From Ceratobasidium sp. AG-K (taxonomy: Eukaryota > Basidiomycota > Agaricomycetes > Cantharellales > Ceratobasidiaceae), in the NCBI GenBank assembly GCA_037039685.1, contig JAWNGF010000004.1, forward strand, positions 2,356,001-2,420,000: a stretch of 64,000 nt of DNA, read 5' to 3'. Within the stretch, counting starts at the first letter, position 1. Every line of letters begins with the position of its first letter. The notes under the pieces were generated by a model. It ran no database searches. It worked only from the letters and a program-made list of their open reading frames with translations, and was not told the origin of the DNA. Position numbers and translations under genes: made by a program. Below, in pieces: positions 1-10,698 of the stretch.

Positions 1-3
1 GAC

Positions 4-768
4 TTACTGCACTGCACAGTCCTTTCCCTTCTGCAGCATATACTCCTCCAACCCCTCTTCGTCCTCCAAGGTCAGGTCGATGGGATTAAAGATGGTATTC
101 CCCGGCTCGTCTGAGAACTTCTCCCATTCTTCCCAAGTCTCCTCCTTTGACCAGTCTGCCTTGGACCAGTCCAAAACCCTCTTCTGGGCCTCCACAAACT
201 CCTCATCCCACTGTCGCACATCAGGCTCTGCCTCCTTCCATGCCAACACGTTGGTCTCCTCCTTCCTCCACCAGTAAGGCTCCCATTTGATTTTCTCCTT
301 CTGGTATCTCCCCCTCTCCATTCTCCAGTCACTCAGGTCCTTCTTGTAATTGGCGTCCCAAGCATTGTTCCACCTGGGTCGGAGTGTTGGTGGTCTTCCC
401 TCATAACCCAGGACCCATTTGCTTGAGTATGCTCCCTCCTGCCCCCATTCAACGACTCCAAGCATGTGGGTGGACAGGAGGACGACCTCCGAGACCTAGA
501 ACGCTGTGCATCCTCGACAAACAAAGATGTCCTTTCGTAGGACTTGCATGCGTGTTGGCCATTTTTTTCCAACCCATTGGAATTCTCCCAGATCCGAGTG
601 TAGGATGTCGTCTGACGCCCTGAAGTGCATTCTTCCCGAGCTTTGTTGCGACCTCTTGAAGACATAGAGGGCGGCCCCACTGTCGAGAACCCTTGCTGTG
701 GCAAAGGCCAGTCCTTTGAGGACACGGACCAGGTTGTTGGAGATTATGGAACGGGTGACGGCGGGCAT
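4..768 (-). pseudogene. Third ORF of element A, one nonsense codon
   Basis: This is 255 codons from ATG (complement of 766-768) to the stop at 4-6, the same length as in the other eight copies. A TAG at 496-498 replaces the Gln after the CRGC pair (CAG to TAG), cutting the protein at about residue 90. Downstream coding is still clean. The sequence matches the C-to-G type of this ORF after about codon 20, although A's pol is of the A/B/H/I type. That suggests a recombination junction near 705-720. Function unknown. Confidence 0.85.
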
Positions 769-3204
769 TGTTGGAAGCAGAAAAGGTTTAGAGCATGGAG
801 TGTGTAGAGCGAGTTGGAAAGTGAGCAAGTTTTGCAAGATGGGTTGTTGCTGTGTTGGGCTCTTCCTTTTATACTGCGTGATTTGTAATTTGATGGTAGA
901 GGCGCCTCAGGGAAATCCCTTTCAAACTTCCTCATGATCCTTCCAAGATGTCCAAAGTCTTCCGCCTGTTGTTCCGTGTCTTCTTTTGAATCGTATCCCT
1001 TCCATCTGACCCTGTAGAATAACCTGTCCTTTGTTTCCTTCCAATCTACAATCCTTTCTACCTCATATTGTTCCTCCCCTTCCTTTGTTATGATCAGCAG
1101 AGGTCGGGGTTGGTTTCTGTGGAAGTTATCGTCTGGTTTGTAAGGGCTTAGTAGGTCACTGTGGAGTACAGGGTGTATTTTCATAGATTTTGGGAGTTCC
1201 AATTCATAAGCATGGCTCGAAATGACTTTCTTGATCTTGAACGGGCCATATTTCCTGTTGTCCAATTTCTTGTTGGGACAATCCGTCTTTACGTTTTGTC
1301 CAAAGAGCCAGACCAGCTCCCCTTCCGTGTACTTGGGTGCATGTTCAGTTACGGTTTTTTCCCTGTGCCATTCCATTACTGCTTTTGCTTTGTCCCAGAC
1401 CCTTTGCCAGTCGTTTGCTTTCATGTTTGCCTCAGGTACTGCTGTTTCTTCTTTTGAGATGTTCCACAGAGGTTCTTTGCCGTTTACAATTTCGAAAGGG
1501 GTCTTTCCGGTGATTCCATGCCTCTGGTTATTGTAACAGAATTCCGCGATAGGCAAAAGCTTGGCCCAATTGTCCTGTCGGTAGTTTACAAAGGTGCATA
1601 ACCATGCTTTGATCCATTGGTTTATCCGTTCCGTTTTTCTGTTGGTTTGGGGATGGTATGCTGTGCTGAAGCTCGGAGCTATGTTGATCTTCTCATACCG
1701 AGCCTTGAGGAATTTGCTGTTAAAAGTTGTTCCTCTGTCCGATACCGTGCTTTGAGGGAAACTGTGTAACTTCCATATGTTCTTTAAGAAAAGTTTGGCA
1801 AGTTGATCTGCTGTTGTTGCTTCCTTACAGGGTATGAAGTGTGCCATACGGGAAAATCGATCTACAACCACCAATATGCTGTCGTTTCCTTTTGATTTTG
1901 GTAGTTTGACAATGAAGTTGTATGCAATGTCTTCCCATGGTCCCCCAGGAATCTCTAGGGCCTTGAGGGGTACCTGTGTTTTCGTGCCCTTTGCTCTTTG
2001 ACATTGCTCGCACAAATCCACATATTTGTTCACAGAGGTTTTGAGTCCCAGCCAGTAGTATCTTCTTGAAATGAGCTCCAAAGTTCATGCATGCCCCTGG
2101 TGTCCTGCTATTGGGGAATCATGGTGTATCCTCATAATTTTCAACCCGGTATCCTTGTCTTCTGGAATATAGATTTTTCCGTTGACCCAGAGAAGGTCCT
2201 CTTTGAAAGTGTAGTTTCTAATTCCTTGTTGCACTGATCTTGGAAGGTCCCCCTTTTTCTTGCAGAGTTCTATTATTTGGTTAATGCTCTTGTCTTCTGC
2301 TTGAGCTTCCTTGATGTCCGCAATGATGTCAAACTTCATTTTGCTGGCAAACCCTCTGAATTGTTCTTCCCTGATCATCACGTGTTCTGCTGTTGGGATA
2401 TTGTTGTGATTGCTTCTTCTGGATAGTAGGTCTGGTTTTGTTGACAGGGTTCCTGGTCAATAAACAATTTCAAAGTTGTAGGAGGCAAGAATCTGATGCC
2501 ATCGAGCGTGTCTTTGGTTAAAGGTAGTAGCTGTCTTCCAGAACTGTAGGTTGTGATGATTGGTGTAAACTGTGATTGGCTCCCTTGTTCCCTCCAAATG
2601 TAGTTGCCAATGCTTTAGTGATTCTATAATTGCCATTAGTTCCTTGTTGTGCACGTTGTAGTTCATCTGTGCTTGATTGAACAATTTTGACAGGAACGCA
2701 ATAGGGTGCAGGTAGCTGTCATCCTGTCTTTGTGAGAGAATTGCTCCCATGGCCACGCTGCTTGCATCGGTTTCTAGTATGAAGGGTTTCTCCGGATTAG
2801 GGCGTTGTAGTGTTGGCTCCTTGCATATTTCTGTTTTAAGGTTGTCAAAGGCTTCTTGTTGTTCCATATCCCATTTCCACTTTTGGTCCTTTCTTGTCAG
2901 GATGGTTAAGGGTTTGGCCAGTCCGCTGAAGTTTGGAACAAATCGTCTGTAGAAGTTTGCAAATCCTAAGAATGCTTGCACCTGTTTGACTGTTCTCGGC
3001 TCCTTCCATTCTTTGATAGCTTTGACCTTCTCCTCCTGCATTGATATTCCTTCTTCGCTGATGTTGATGCCTGTATACACCAGTTTCTTCACAAAGAATT
3101 TGCACTTGGGAAGTTTTGCGAATAGGTTGTTTTCCAGAAGGATTTTGAGAACCTTTTGTACATCTTCCACATGTTGGTTACAATCTTTGGAGAAGATTAA
3201 TATG
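744..3204 (-). pseudogene. pol: pol of element A, 3' piece: RT thumb to chromodomain
   Basis: This reads, in one frame, from just after the RT YIDD box through RNase H, the integrase zinc finger and catalytic core, and the chromodomain (EYEVER...RWKGY type), to a stop at 744-746. B was inserted at 3204/3205, immediately after YIDD-I. Two in-frame TGA codons, at 2082-2084 and 2454-2456, both replace an Arg that is CGA in sister copies. There are no indels. It overlaps the third ORF by only 25 nt, far less than in C to G. Confidence 0.9.
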
Positions 3205-3662
3205 TGTTGTAAGCTTCTTCTTGGTGGCTACAAGACAAGCCGCAATGGAGAGTGGACGGCACTAAGACCTAAATGACCTCTTGAACCACAACACACTTAA
3301 GTGTCTGTAGGCTCTTGAGGGTAGGGGTGGTTCAAAGTGTCACTCAAAGGGGATGTTTGACAAGACAAAACAAGCTGAGATTACCAGGCTTGTTGGTCCT
3401 CTATATATATTCAGAAAGTGACTGAGTCATACAGGGCGCAGCCACACAAGTCATACATAACAGCCAGTCAGGAGTGTCCATATGAGTCATGCTGTATGAA
3501 CAGACATGACTCGTACCAGGCACAGCCGCATTACACAATGTAACAGGAAAACCACAAGAAGGTGGCAACACGGCAGGAAAAGAGAAACAAAACATAGTAA
3601 ACACAACCACAAGATAGGAGGAGGCGCAGGCAAGTCCGATGGAGTGAGCAAGGCTCACGACA
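3205..3662 (-). repeat. 3' LTR of element B
   Basis: 458 bp, starting TGTTGTAAGC and ending GCTCACGACA (plus-strand view). About 16 differences from 31674-32131, 14 of them transitions. Confidence 0.93.
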
Positions 3663-3675
3663 TTACTCCCCCTTT
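3663..3675 (-). other. Polypurine tract of B
   Basis: AAAGGGGGAGTAA type, next to the 3' LTR. Confidence 0.73.
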
Positions 3676-3707
3676 AAGGTCCATGAGGGGAACCTGAGGG
3701 GACCTTA

Positions 3708-4472
3708 CTACTGAACCCAGCAGTCCTTGTTGGCCTTTTCTACCAGGCCGTCCAGGTTGTCCTCCCTCTCCTCCGTTAGGTCTATGGGGTTGAACATGGT
3801 GTTACCCGGTTCGTCACAGTACTCCTCCCATTTCTCCCATGTCTCCTTGTCGGTCCAGTTGGCCTTGGACCAGTCCATAACCCGCTCCTGCTCCTCCACA
3901 TGCTCCTTTGACCACTGACGAACGTCCGGCTCTGCCTCTGCCCATTGTGAAACATCAGCCCCCCTTTCCTGCCACCAGAACGGCTTCCATTCGAACTTCT
4001 CCCTCTGGTATTGTCCCCACTCCATCCTCCAATCCGCCAAGTCGGCCTCGAAGTTTTTGTCCCATGCGTCGGACCACCTGGGCCTCAAAGATGGGGGACG
4101 ACCGTTGCGCCCTAGGCACCACTTGCTTGAATAGGCTCCTTCTTGCCCCCACTCGACAACATTGAGCTTGTGGATGGAGAGGAGCACCACCTCTGAGACC
4201 TGGAAGGCGGCGCATCCTCGGCAGATGTAGATGTCCTTGCGTTGCAGTTGCATCTTAGTTGGCCACTTCCTTCCAACCCACTCCAGTTTGCCCATGTCTG
4301 AATGTAGGATGTCGTCGGAGGCGTGGAACAGAAGTTGTCCTGGTTGTTGCTGCTTTCTTTTGAAGATGTAGAGTGCAGCTCCTACATCAAGGATGCAAGC
4401 GGTCTGGAAGGCAGGGCCTTCCTGGACGCGGATGAGGTTGTCGGTGATGGTTTGGCGTGACATGGCAGGCAT
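3708..4472 (-). CDS. Third ORF of element B, open, 254 aa, unknown function
   Basis: ATG is the complement of 4470-4472 and the stop is TAG at 3708-3710. It has the same 255 codons as every other copy and stays open although gag and pol of B are broken. It shows the CRGC pair, the Trp-rich middle and the acidic C-terminus, and ends DCWVQ like H and I. The motif after ILD reads VGAA rather than SGAA. No signal peptide or membrane segment is visible. I do not recognise the family. Confidence 0.8.
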   Translation of the reverse strand: MPAMSRQTITDNLIRVQEGPAFQTACILDVGAALYIFKRKQQQPGQLLFHASDDILHSDMGKLEWVGRKWPTKMQLQRKDIYICRGCAAFQVSEVVLLSIHKLNVVEWGQEGAYSSKWCLGRNGRPPSLRPRWSDAWDKNFEADLADWRMEWGQYQREKFEWKPFWWQERGADVSQWAEAEPDVRQWSKEHVEEQERVMDWSKANWTDKETWEKWEEYCDEPGNTMFNPIDLTEEREDNLDGLVEKANKDCWVQ

Positions 4473-4734
4473 GGTGAACAAAAAAGGTTTAGAGCGTAGA
4501 GAGAGTAAAGCAAGTTTGAGAGTGAGCAAGTTTTGCAAGTTGGGTACTCTTCATGCTGAGCTCTCCCTTTTATACCTTTTTGTTTGTAGTTTGAGGGTGT
4601 TGGGGCTCCTGGGAATTCCTTCAGAAATTTCTTCATGATTCCTCCGAGATGTCTGAAATCTTCTGCCCGTTGTTCCGTGTCTTCTTTTGAATCGTATCCC
4701 TTCCATCTGACCCTATAGAAAAGTCCTTCCTTTG
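4382..4734 (-). pseudogene. pol: pol of element B, C-terminal piece (chromodomain end and tail)
   Basis: This holds the second half of the chromodomain (FYRVRWKGY, with the Trp and Tyr of the aromatic cage) and the variable tail, ending at 4382-4384 inside the third ORF. C was inserted at 4734/4735, between the first chromodomain strand and the WKGY strand. Translation of the open frame continues into LTR sequence, which is an artefact of the insertion. Confidence 0.88.
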
Positions 4735-5190
4735 TGTCGTAAGCTTCTTCTTGGTGGCTATGAGACAAGCCGCGATGGAGAGTGGACGGCACTAAGACCT
4801 AAGTGACCTCTTGAACCGCAACGCACTGAAGCGTCTGTAGGCTCTTGAGGGTAGGGGTGGATCTAAGTGTCACTCAGAGGGGATGTATTGACGAGACAAA
4901 ACAAGCTGGGGTTACCAGGCTTGTTGGTCTTCTATATATATTCAGAAAGTGGCCGAGTCATACAAGGCGCAGCCACATGAGTCATACAAGACAGCCAGTC
5001 AGGAGTGTCCATGTGAGTCATGCTGTATGAACAGACATGACTTGTACAAAGCACAGCCGCGTTACACAATGTAACAGAACAACCACAAGAAGGTGGCAAC
5101 GCGGCAAACAGAAACAGAAACACAACAAAAGGAAGGGGACAGGCGGGTGAGACAACAGGCGAGTCCGATGGAGTGAGCTGGCTCACGACA
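4735..5190 (-). repeat. 3' LTR of element C
   Basis: 456 bp, 3 differences from the 5' copy, all transitions. Followed by the PPT complement. Confidence 0.95.
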
Positions 5191-5202
5191 TTACTCCCCC
5201 CT
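5191..5202 (-). other. Polypurine tract of C
   Basis: Complement of TTACTCCCCCCT next to the 3' LTR. Confidence 0.75.
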
Positions 5203-5231
5203 ATGGGTCCATTTGGGGGACCTGAATGGGC

Positions 5232-5996
5232 CTACTGCACCGCGCAGTCCTTCCCTTTCCTTAGCATAAACTCCTCAAGCCCTTCATCTTCCTCCAGGGT
5301 TAGGTTGATGGGATTGAACGCGGTGTTCCCTGGTTCGTCCGAGAACTTCTCCCATTCTTCCCATGTCTCCTCCTTTGTCCAGTCAGCCTTGGACCAATCC
5401 AAAACCCTTTTCTGAACCTCCACAAACTCCTTGTCCCATTGTCGCACGTCTGGCTCCGTCTCCTTCCATGCTGAAACGTCCGCTTCCTCCCACTTCCACC
5501 AGTTAGGCGCCCACTCGAACTTCTCCTTCTGGTACCTTCCCCTTTCCAGCTTCCAGTCGCTCAAGTCCCTCTCGTAGTTGGCGTCCCAGGCGTCGTTCCA
5601 CCGAGGTCGCAGTGTTGGTTGCCTCCCGTCGTACCCTGGTACCCACTCGCTCGAGTAAGCCCCTTCTTGTCCCCATTCAACCACCCCAAGCATGTGGGTG
5701 GAGAGGAGAACGACCTCCGAGACCTGGAATGCGGCGCACCCCCGGCAGACAAATATGTCCTTTCGTAGGAGCTGCATGCGTGTCGGCCATTTTTTCCCAA
5801 CCCACTGGAATTCCCCCAGGTCCGAGTGGAGGATGTCGTCCGAGGCCCTGAAGTGCATTCTTCCCGAGCCTTGTTGTGACCTCTTGAACACGTAGAGGGC
5901 GGCCCCGGAGTCGAGGATCCTTGCCGTGGCAAAGGCAGGTCCTTCGAGGACGCGGGTGAGGTTGTTGGCAATGGTGGAGCGGGTGACAGCAGGCAT
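5232..5996 (-). CDS. Third ORF of element C, intact, 254 aa, unknown function
   Basis: ATG is the complement of 5994-5996. The first 435 nt overlap the end of pol in another frame. The order is a basic N-terminus, DSGAA near residue 29, the CRGC pair at 84-87, a long Trp-rich stretch (about 105-215) and an acidic tail ending in CAVQ. The variant run KFEWAPNWWKWEE is shared with G and not with D or E, so G's copy came from a C-like donor. No catalytic motif is recognised. Confidence 0.8.
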   Translation of the reverse strand: MPAVTRSTIANNLTRVLEGPAFATARILDSGAALYVFKRSQQGSGRMHFRASDDILHSDLGEFQWVGKKWPTRMQLLRKDIFVCRGCAAFQVSEVVLLSTHMLGVVEWGQEGAYSSEWVPGYDGRQPTLRPRWNDAWDANYERDLSDWKLERGRYQKEKFEWAPNWWKWEEADVSAWKETEPDVRQWDKEFVEVQKRVLDWSKADWTKEETWEEWEKFSDEPGNTAFNPINLTLEEDEGLEEFMLRKGKDCAVQ

Positions 5997-8900
5997 TGTG
6001 GGGGACAAAAAAGATTTAAAGCGTAGAGTTGGGGGTGTTTCTTGGAATAGTAGCAAGTTTTGCAAGTGACACTACCCGTTTCGCCCCTTCTGCCTTTTAT
6101 CTTTCCTGGAGCATAGTTAGACGGCGTGGGAGCTTTGGGGTGTCGGCGTAGAAGGTCCTTGATGATCCCTGAAAGGTGACCAAAATCTTCCGCCCTTTGC
6201 TCTGTGTCTTCTTCACTTCCATAACCCTTCCATCTGACCCTGTAGAAAAGCCCGTCCTTTGTTTCCTTCCAGTCCAAAATCTTCTCTACTTCATATTCTT
6301 CTTCTCCTCCTTCTGTTATGATTGGTGGTGGTCGGGGTTGATTTTGGCTGAATTCTGTGTCTTCCTTGTAAGGGCTGAGCAGATCAATGTGAAAAACAGG
6401 GTGCACCCTCATTGTTGCCGGCACATCGAGCTCATAAGCGTGTGACCCTATTCTTCGTTTCACAACAAATGGTCCGTGCTTTTTGTTATCCAGTTTCTTC
6501 GATGGTCTTTTTGTTTGAATGTTCTTTCCCAGCAGCCATACTAGATCTCCTTCTTGGTACTCGTTCTTTGGTTCTTCTTCTGGGAGCCTTTGGGTTTCCA
6601 TAGATGCAATTGCTTCGTCGTGGATTTTACGCCATTTTCCTGTGATGTTGTTTGCTTCTGGAACCGCCAATTCTTCTGCTGAGATGTTCCACAGCGGTTC
6701 CCTCCCGTAGACAATTTCGAAAGGGGAACTACCCGTTACGGGGTGTTTCTGTAGATTATAGCTGAACTCCGCAATTGGTAGTAAGTCCGCCCAATCATCC
6801 TGCCGGTAGTTGACAAATGATCGTAGCCAGCCTTCCATCCATTGATTGATTCTCTCCGTTATTCCATCTGTTTGGGGGTGGTAGGCAGTGCTGAAACCTG
6901 GACTAGTTCCAATTTTCTCATAAATGGCTTTCATAAGTTTGGAATTGAAAGTGGTTCCTCGGTCCGAGATTGTGCTCTTTGGGAAACCATGCAGTTTCCA
7001 GACATTCGTGACAAAAAGATTTGCAAGGTCGCTTGCCGTGTGGGATTCTTTGCAGGGTATGAAGTGTGCCATTCTTGAGAATTGGTCCACCACTACTAAG
7101 ATGCTATCTGATCCTCTGGATTTTGGCAATTTCACCACGAAGTCGAACGCTATGTCTTCCCATGGCCCTTTTGGAATCTCCAGAGGTTTGATCGGTACTA
7201 TCTGCTTTGATCCCTTTGTCCGTTGGCAGGTCTCGCAGGATTCCACGTATCTGTTTATGCTTTGCTTCATTCCTGGCCAAAAGTATCTTCTCGATATTAG
7301 TTCCAATGTTCTAGCCTGTCCTTGATGTCCCGCGTTTTTTGAGTCGTGATGAACTCGCATGATGGCCAGTCTGGCTTCCTTATCTTCTGGTACGTAGATC
7401 CTTCCCTTGAACCATAATAGTCCCTCCTTGAAATCATAATCCTTTGCGCTGTGTTGTAGGGTTTTTGGTAACGTTTCCCTCGATTTGCAGATCTCTTTGA
7501 TTTGTGCTAATCCTTCATCTGTTCCCTGAGCCTCCTTGATAGACTCTATGATGTCTGTGTTTATTTGTCCCATAAATCCTTTGAATTTTTCGGCAGATAT
7601 CATAACTTGTTCGGGTGTTGGGGTATCCTCATGGTCAGATCGTCTTGACAACAGGTCCGGTTTTGATGACAGGATTCCAGGGCGATATATGATGTCAAAG
7701 TTATAGGAAGCAAGCAATTGGTGCCATCTTGCGTGTCGGCGGTTGAACGTTCTTGCTTCCTTCCAGAATTGTAGGTTCCTATGATCGGTGTAGATGGTGA
7801 TAGGATCCTTTGTTCCTTCAAGGTATAGCCTCCAATGTGTTAACGATTCTATGATAGCCATAAGTTCTTTATCGTGGACGTCGTAGTTGAGCTGAGCCTC
7901 GTTGAAAGACTTTGAAAGAAAAGCAATAGGGTGTAAGTAGCCATCGTCCTGTCTTTGCGACAAGATTGCTCCCATTGCTACCCCACTTGCATCTGTTTCC
8001 AGGAAAAAGGGTTTGTCAGGGTTTGGATGGCGTAGAGTAGGTTCTTTGCTGATTTCCGTTTTTAGAGCCTCAAAAGCCTCCTGTTGATCGTTTCCCCATT
8101 CCCATTTGTTCTCCTTTCTTGTTAAGGTTGTCAGGGGCTTTGCTAAACGGCTGAAATTCGGAACGAATCTTCTGTAGAAATTTGCGAATCCTAGGAACGC
8201 TTGAACTTGTTTGACCGTTCTTGGTTCCTTCCATTCCTTTATTGCCTTGACTTTTTCCTCCTCCATTGAGATGCCTGAGTCGCTGATTCCAAGTCCAGTA
8301 TATGTCAATTTGGTGACAAAGAATTCGCATTTTGGAAGCTTTGCGAATAGATTTTCTTCCAGCAAGATTTTTAGCACCTTCCTGACATCCACGGTATGTT
8401 GACTTCTGTCCTTAGAGAAGACTAGGATGTCGTCAATATATACTATGACGCATACGTCGATGAGATCATGGAAGATGTGGTTCATATATCTTTGGAATAT
8501 GGCAGGCGCGTTTTTTAGTCCAAACGGCATGACGACGTATTCGAACAGCCCTTCCTTTGTTCTGAAAGCTGTCTTCCATTCGTCTCCTTCCCTGATTCTG
8601 ATATTGTTGAAACCCATGCGCAAATCGATTTTGGAGAAAATTTTTGCGTCCTTGATTTTATCCAAGAGGTCTTCCATCAGCGGCATTGGGAATCTGTCGT
8701 CTTTCGTGATGGCGTTTACTCCTCTGAGATCTTGAACAAGTCGTAGTTGGCGTACTGCCCCTGGATTTTTGGGGTCGATCGGCTTTTTGACAAAAAAGCA
8801 AGGTGACGCAATGGGTGATTTGCTTGGTCGGATCTTCCCTGCTGCGATTTCTTCATCCAAGTATTCTCTCAGTGCAATTGACTCTGCCGGAGAGAGTGGG

Positions 8901-9475
8901 ATAGGTCTGGCTGGTTTCGGAAGTTCAGCTCCTTCCTTGAAGTCGATGGCGCAGTCGTATGGGCGATGATCAGGGATTCTCTTGAATTTTTCTTCGCTGA
9001 AGACGTCGGCAAATTCCTTGAATTCTTCGGGCAGGTCGTCTATCGAGGCCGTCCTTGCTTGAATGGCTTCTGTCCGCCATGATATGTGTTTTGTTTTCCA
9101 ATCGATGACAGGGTTCGATTCTTCTAACCATTCCAGTCCGAGGATAAGTTTAGTTTCTCCAGTAGGCATCGCGAAGAAGGTTTGTTTGAAAGTTCTTCCT
9201 TCTACTTCTAGTTCCAGTTTTGCTTTGAAACGTATTTGGTGGGAGAGTTCTTTTCCCTGGATTCCAATTACTCTTCTAGGAGTGGAGAGTTCCATGAGTG
9301 GAATGTTGTTAGATCGAGCCCACGAAATGTCCAGGAAGTTTTTTGATGCTCCAGAATCAATGAGGGTTGGGATAGGTTCTGTGATTCCGGCAACGTTCGT
9401 GTAAACAATGGTAGATTCATTTGTCGCTCTAAAGTACATTGTTTCCGTTGCCGGTTTCTTGGTCTCTCCACACAC
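5561..9475 (-). CDS. pol: pol of element C, intact, 1304 codons
   Basis: Uninterrupted polyprotein. Landmarks by residue: protease DSGA 40-43, RT Asp 284 and YIDD 346-349, RNase H Asp 495 / Glu 537 / Asp 564, integrase HHCC finger about 710-750, core D778-D838-E874 with 35 residues between the last two, GPF about 1001, chromodomain about 1060-1112. It opens with GTG two bases past the gag TAA, so Gag-Pol through the frameshift signal is the likely product. The region after about residue 1150 overlaps the third ORF and may be only a reading-frame tail. Confidence 0.93.
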   Translation of the reverse strand: MCGETKKPATETMYFRATNESTIVYTNVAGITEPIPTLIDSGASKNFLDISWARSNNIPLMELSTPRRVIGIQGKELSHQIRFKAKLELEVEGRTFKQTFFAMPTGETKLILGLEWLEESNPVIDWKTKHISWRTEAIQARTASIDDLPEEFKEFADVFSEEKFKRIPDHRPYDCAIDFKEGAELPKPARPIPLSPAESIALREYLDEEIAAGKIRPSKSPIASPCFFVKKPIDPKNPGAVRQLRLVQDLRGVNAITKDDRFPMPLMEDLLDKIKDAKIFSKIDLRMGFNNIRIREGDEWKTAFRTKEGLFEYVVMPFGLKNAPAIFQRYMNHIFHDLIDVCVIVYIDDILVFSKDRSQHTVDVRKVLKILLEENLFAKLPKCEFFVTKLTYTGLGISDSGISMEEEKVKAIKEWKEPRTVKQVQAFLGFANFYRRFVPNFSRLAKPLTTLTRKENKWEWGNDQQEAFEALKTEISKEPTLRHPNPDKPFFLETDASGVAMGAILSQRQDDGYLHPIAFLSKSFNEAQLNYDVHDKELMAIIESLTHWRLYLEGTKDPITIYTDHRNLQFWKEARTFNRRHARWHQLLASYNFDIIYRPGILSSKPDLLSRRSDHEDTPTPEQVMISAEKFKGFMGQINTDIIESIKEAQGTDEGLAQIKEICKSRETLPKTLQHSAKDYDFKEGLLWFKGRIYVPEDKEARLAIMRVHHDSKNAGHQGQARTLELISRRYFWPGMKQSINRYVESCETCQRTKGSKQIVPIKPLEIPKGPWEDIAFDFVVKLPKSRGSDSILVVVDQFSRMAHFIPCKESHTASDLANLFVTNVWKLHGFPKSTISDRGTTFNSKLMKAIYEKIGTSPGFSTAYHPQTDGITERINQWMEGWLRSFVNYRQDDWADLLPIAEFSYNLQKHPVTGSSPFEIVYGREPLWNISAEELAVPEANNITGKWRKIHDEAIASMETQRLPEEEPKNEYQEGDLVWLLGKNIQTKRPSKKLDNKKHGPFVVKRRIGSHAYELDVPATMRVHPVFHIDLLSPYKEDTEFSQNQPRPPPIITEGGEEEYEVEKILDWKETKDGLFYRVRWKGYGSEEDTEQRAEDFGHLSGIIKDLLRRHPKAPTPSNYAPGKIKGRRGETGSVTCKTCYYSKKHPQLYALNLFCPPQCLLSPAPPLPTTSPASSKDLPLPRQGSSTPGPPSTCSRGHNKAREECTSGPRTTSSTRTWGNSSGLGKNGRHACSSYERTYLSAGGAPHSRSRRSFSSPPTCLGWLNGDKKGLTRASGYQGTTGGNQHCDLGGTTPGTPTTRGT

Positions 9476-9502
9476 AGTTAGAGGGAGACCCCTTCTTTTC
9501 CC
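9461..9502 (-). promoter_or_regulatory. -1 frameshift signal of C
   Basis: GGGAAAA is the complement of 9496-9502; spacer and stem as in E. Confidence 0.8.
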
Positions 9503-10199
9503 GAGTCTTCTCCGATTGTTGCCTCCCTTCCTTTAACGCTAGGTTCCGTTGTTATCCACTCCTTGGACTGGCATTTGAATGAGCGGTGTCCTTCCTGCCC
9601 GCACTTTAGGCAGCGGTTGGTTGCTATCCTGGCTTTGTAAACTTCGTCAGGTAGCCGCTTTGTAGAGGGTTGACCGCTAGTGGTTGCTTGAGGTGTTTTC
9701 TTCCCTGTAGAGGTCTTGATTTGTTGCAATTTCTGGTCAATAGAGATTGCAATAGAGATCCACCGATCTAGTGACAGCTCCCGCTCCGTTCCGTCCTCGT
9801 TAATCAGGGTCAATTCAAATCGAGCTAGTTCGGTTTTTACTTCAGGCTTCAGTCCTTCCTTGAATTGGTTGATCAGTGCTTCCTGTCCCCAGTTGACATC
9901 GACCAATAAGTAACGGAACTCAGAAGCATAATTTGCTACCGAATTGTTCTGCTTGCGCTTCCGGATATCAATTTCGGCCTTTGCCTTTTTGTTAGGGTCG
10001 CTCAATTGTTCCATGAAGTGTGTCTTGAAGCTTTCCCATGAGGCAAGGTTTTGGTTATTTTCCCTTTGGTTAAGCGACCGTAAGAGTACTTGTGCCCAGT
10101 GAGTGGCGGCTTTGTTCTCGGATTTAAAGTTTGCTAGAGCCTCGCGGATCCTTTCTTCGTTGGAAGCGTATTGATCGCCTAAACGTACAAAGTAGCTCT
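9478..10199 (-). pseudogene. gag: gag of element C, C-terminal piece (capsid end and zinc knuckle)
   Basis: This is open from the D insertion to TAA at 9478-9480. It holds most of the capsid-like domain and the GQEGH knuckle. The three C pieces minus two 5-bp duplications sum to 2001 nt, exactly the length of D's intact gag, so only the insertions broke it. Confidence 0.92.
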
Positions 10200-10656
10200 T
10201 GTCGTAAGCTTCTTCTTGGTGGCTATGAGGCAAGCCGCGATGGAGAGTGGACGGCACTAAGACCTAAGTGACCTCTTGAACCGCAACACACTTAAGCGTC
10301 TGTAGGCTCTTGAGGGTAGGGGTGGTTCTAAGTGTCACTCAGAGGGGATGTTTAGACAAGACAAAACAAGCTGGGGTTACCAGGCTTGTTGGTCCTCTAT
10401 ATATATTCAAGAGGCGGCCGAGTCATACAGAGCGCAGCCACATGAGTCACAGCAGAAAACCAGTCAGGAGTGTCCATGTGAGTCATGCTGTATGAACAGA
10501 CATGACTCGTACAAAGCACAGCCGCGTTACACAATGTAACAGAATAACCACAAGAAGGTGGCAACGCGGCGAACAGAAACGGAAACACAAGACAAGAGAA
10601 GGGAACAGGAGGGCGAGACAACAGGCGAGTCCGATGGAGTGAGCTAGCTCACGACA
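10200..10656 (-). repeat. 3' LTR of element D
   Basis: 457 bp, one difference from the 5' LTR (G versus A in the segment aggagggc[g/a]agac). Confidence 0.96.
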
Positions 10657-10685
10657 TTACTCCCCCCTAAGAGACTGTCTAGGGG
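10657..10685 (-). other. Polypurine tract of D with hairpin
   Basis: PPT complement at 10657-10668. CCCCTA and TAGGGG arms at 10664-10669 and 10680-10685. Confidence 0.75.
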
Positions 10686-10698
10686 ACCTGGATGGGCT

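Noticed and set aside
4845..5030. Recurrent 61- to 84-residue ORFs inside the LTRs on both strands
   Set aside because: They span the TATA box and regulatory repeats, change frame or length between copies, and have no start context or domain. They are chance frames in a repeated sequence.
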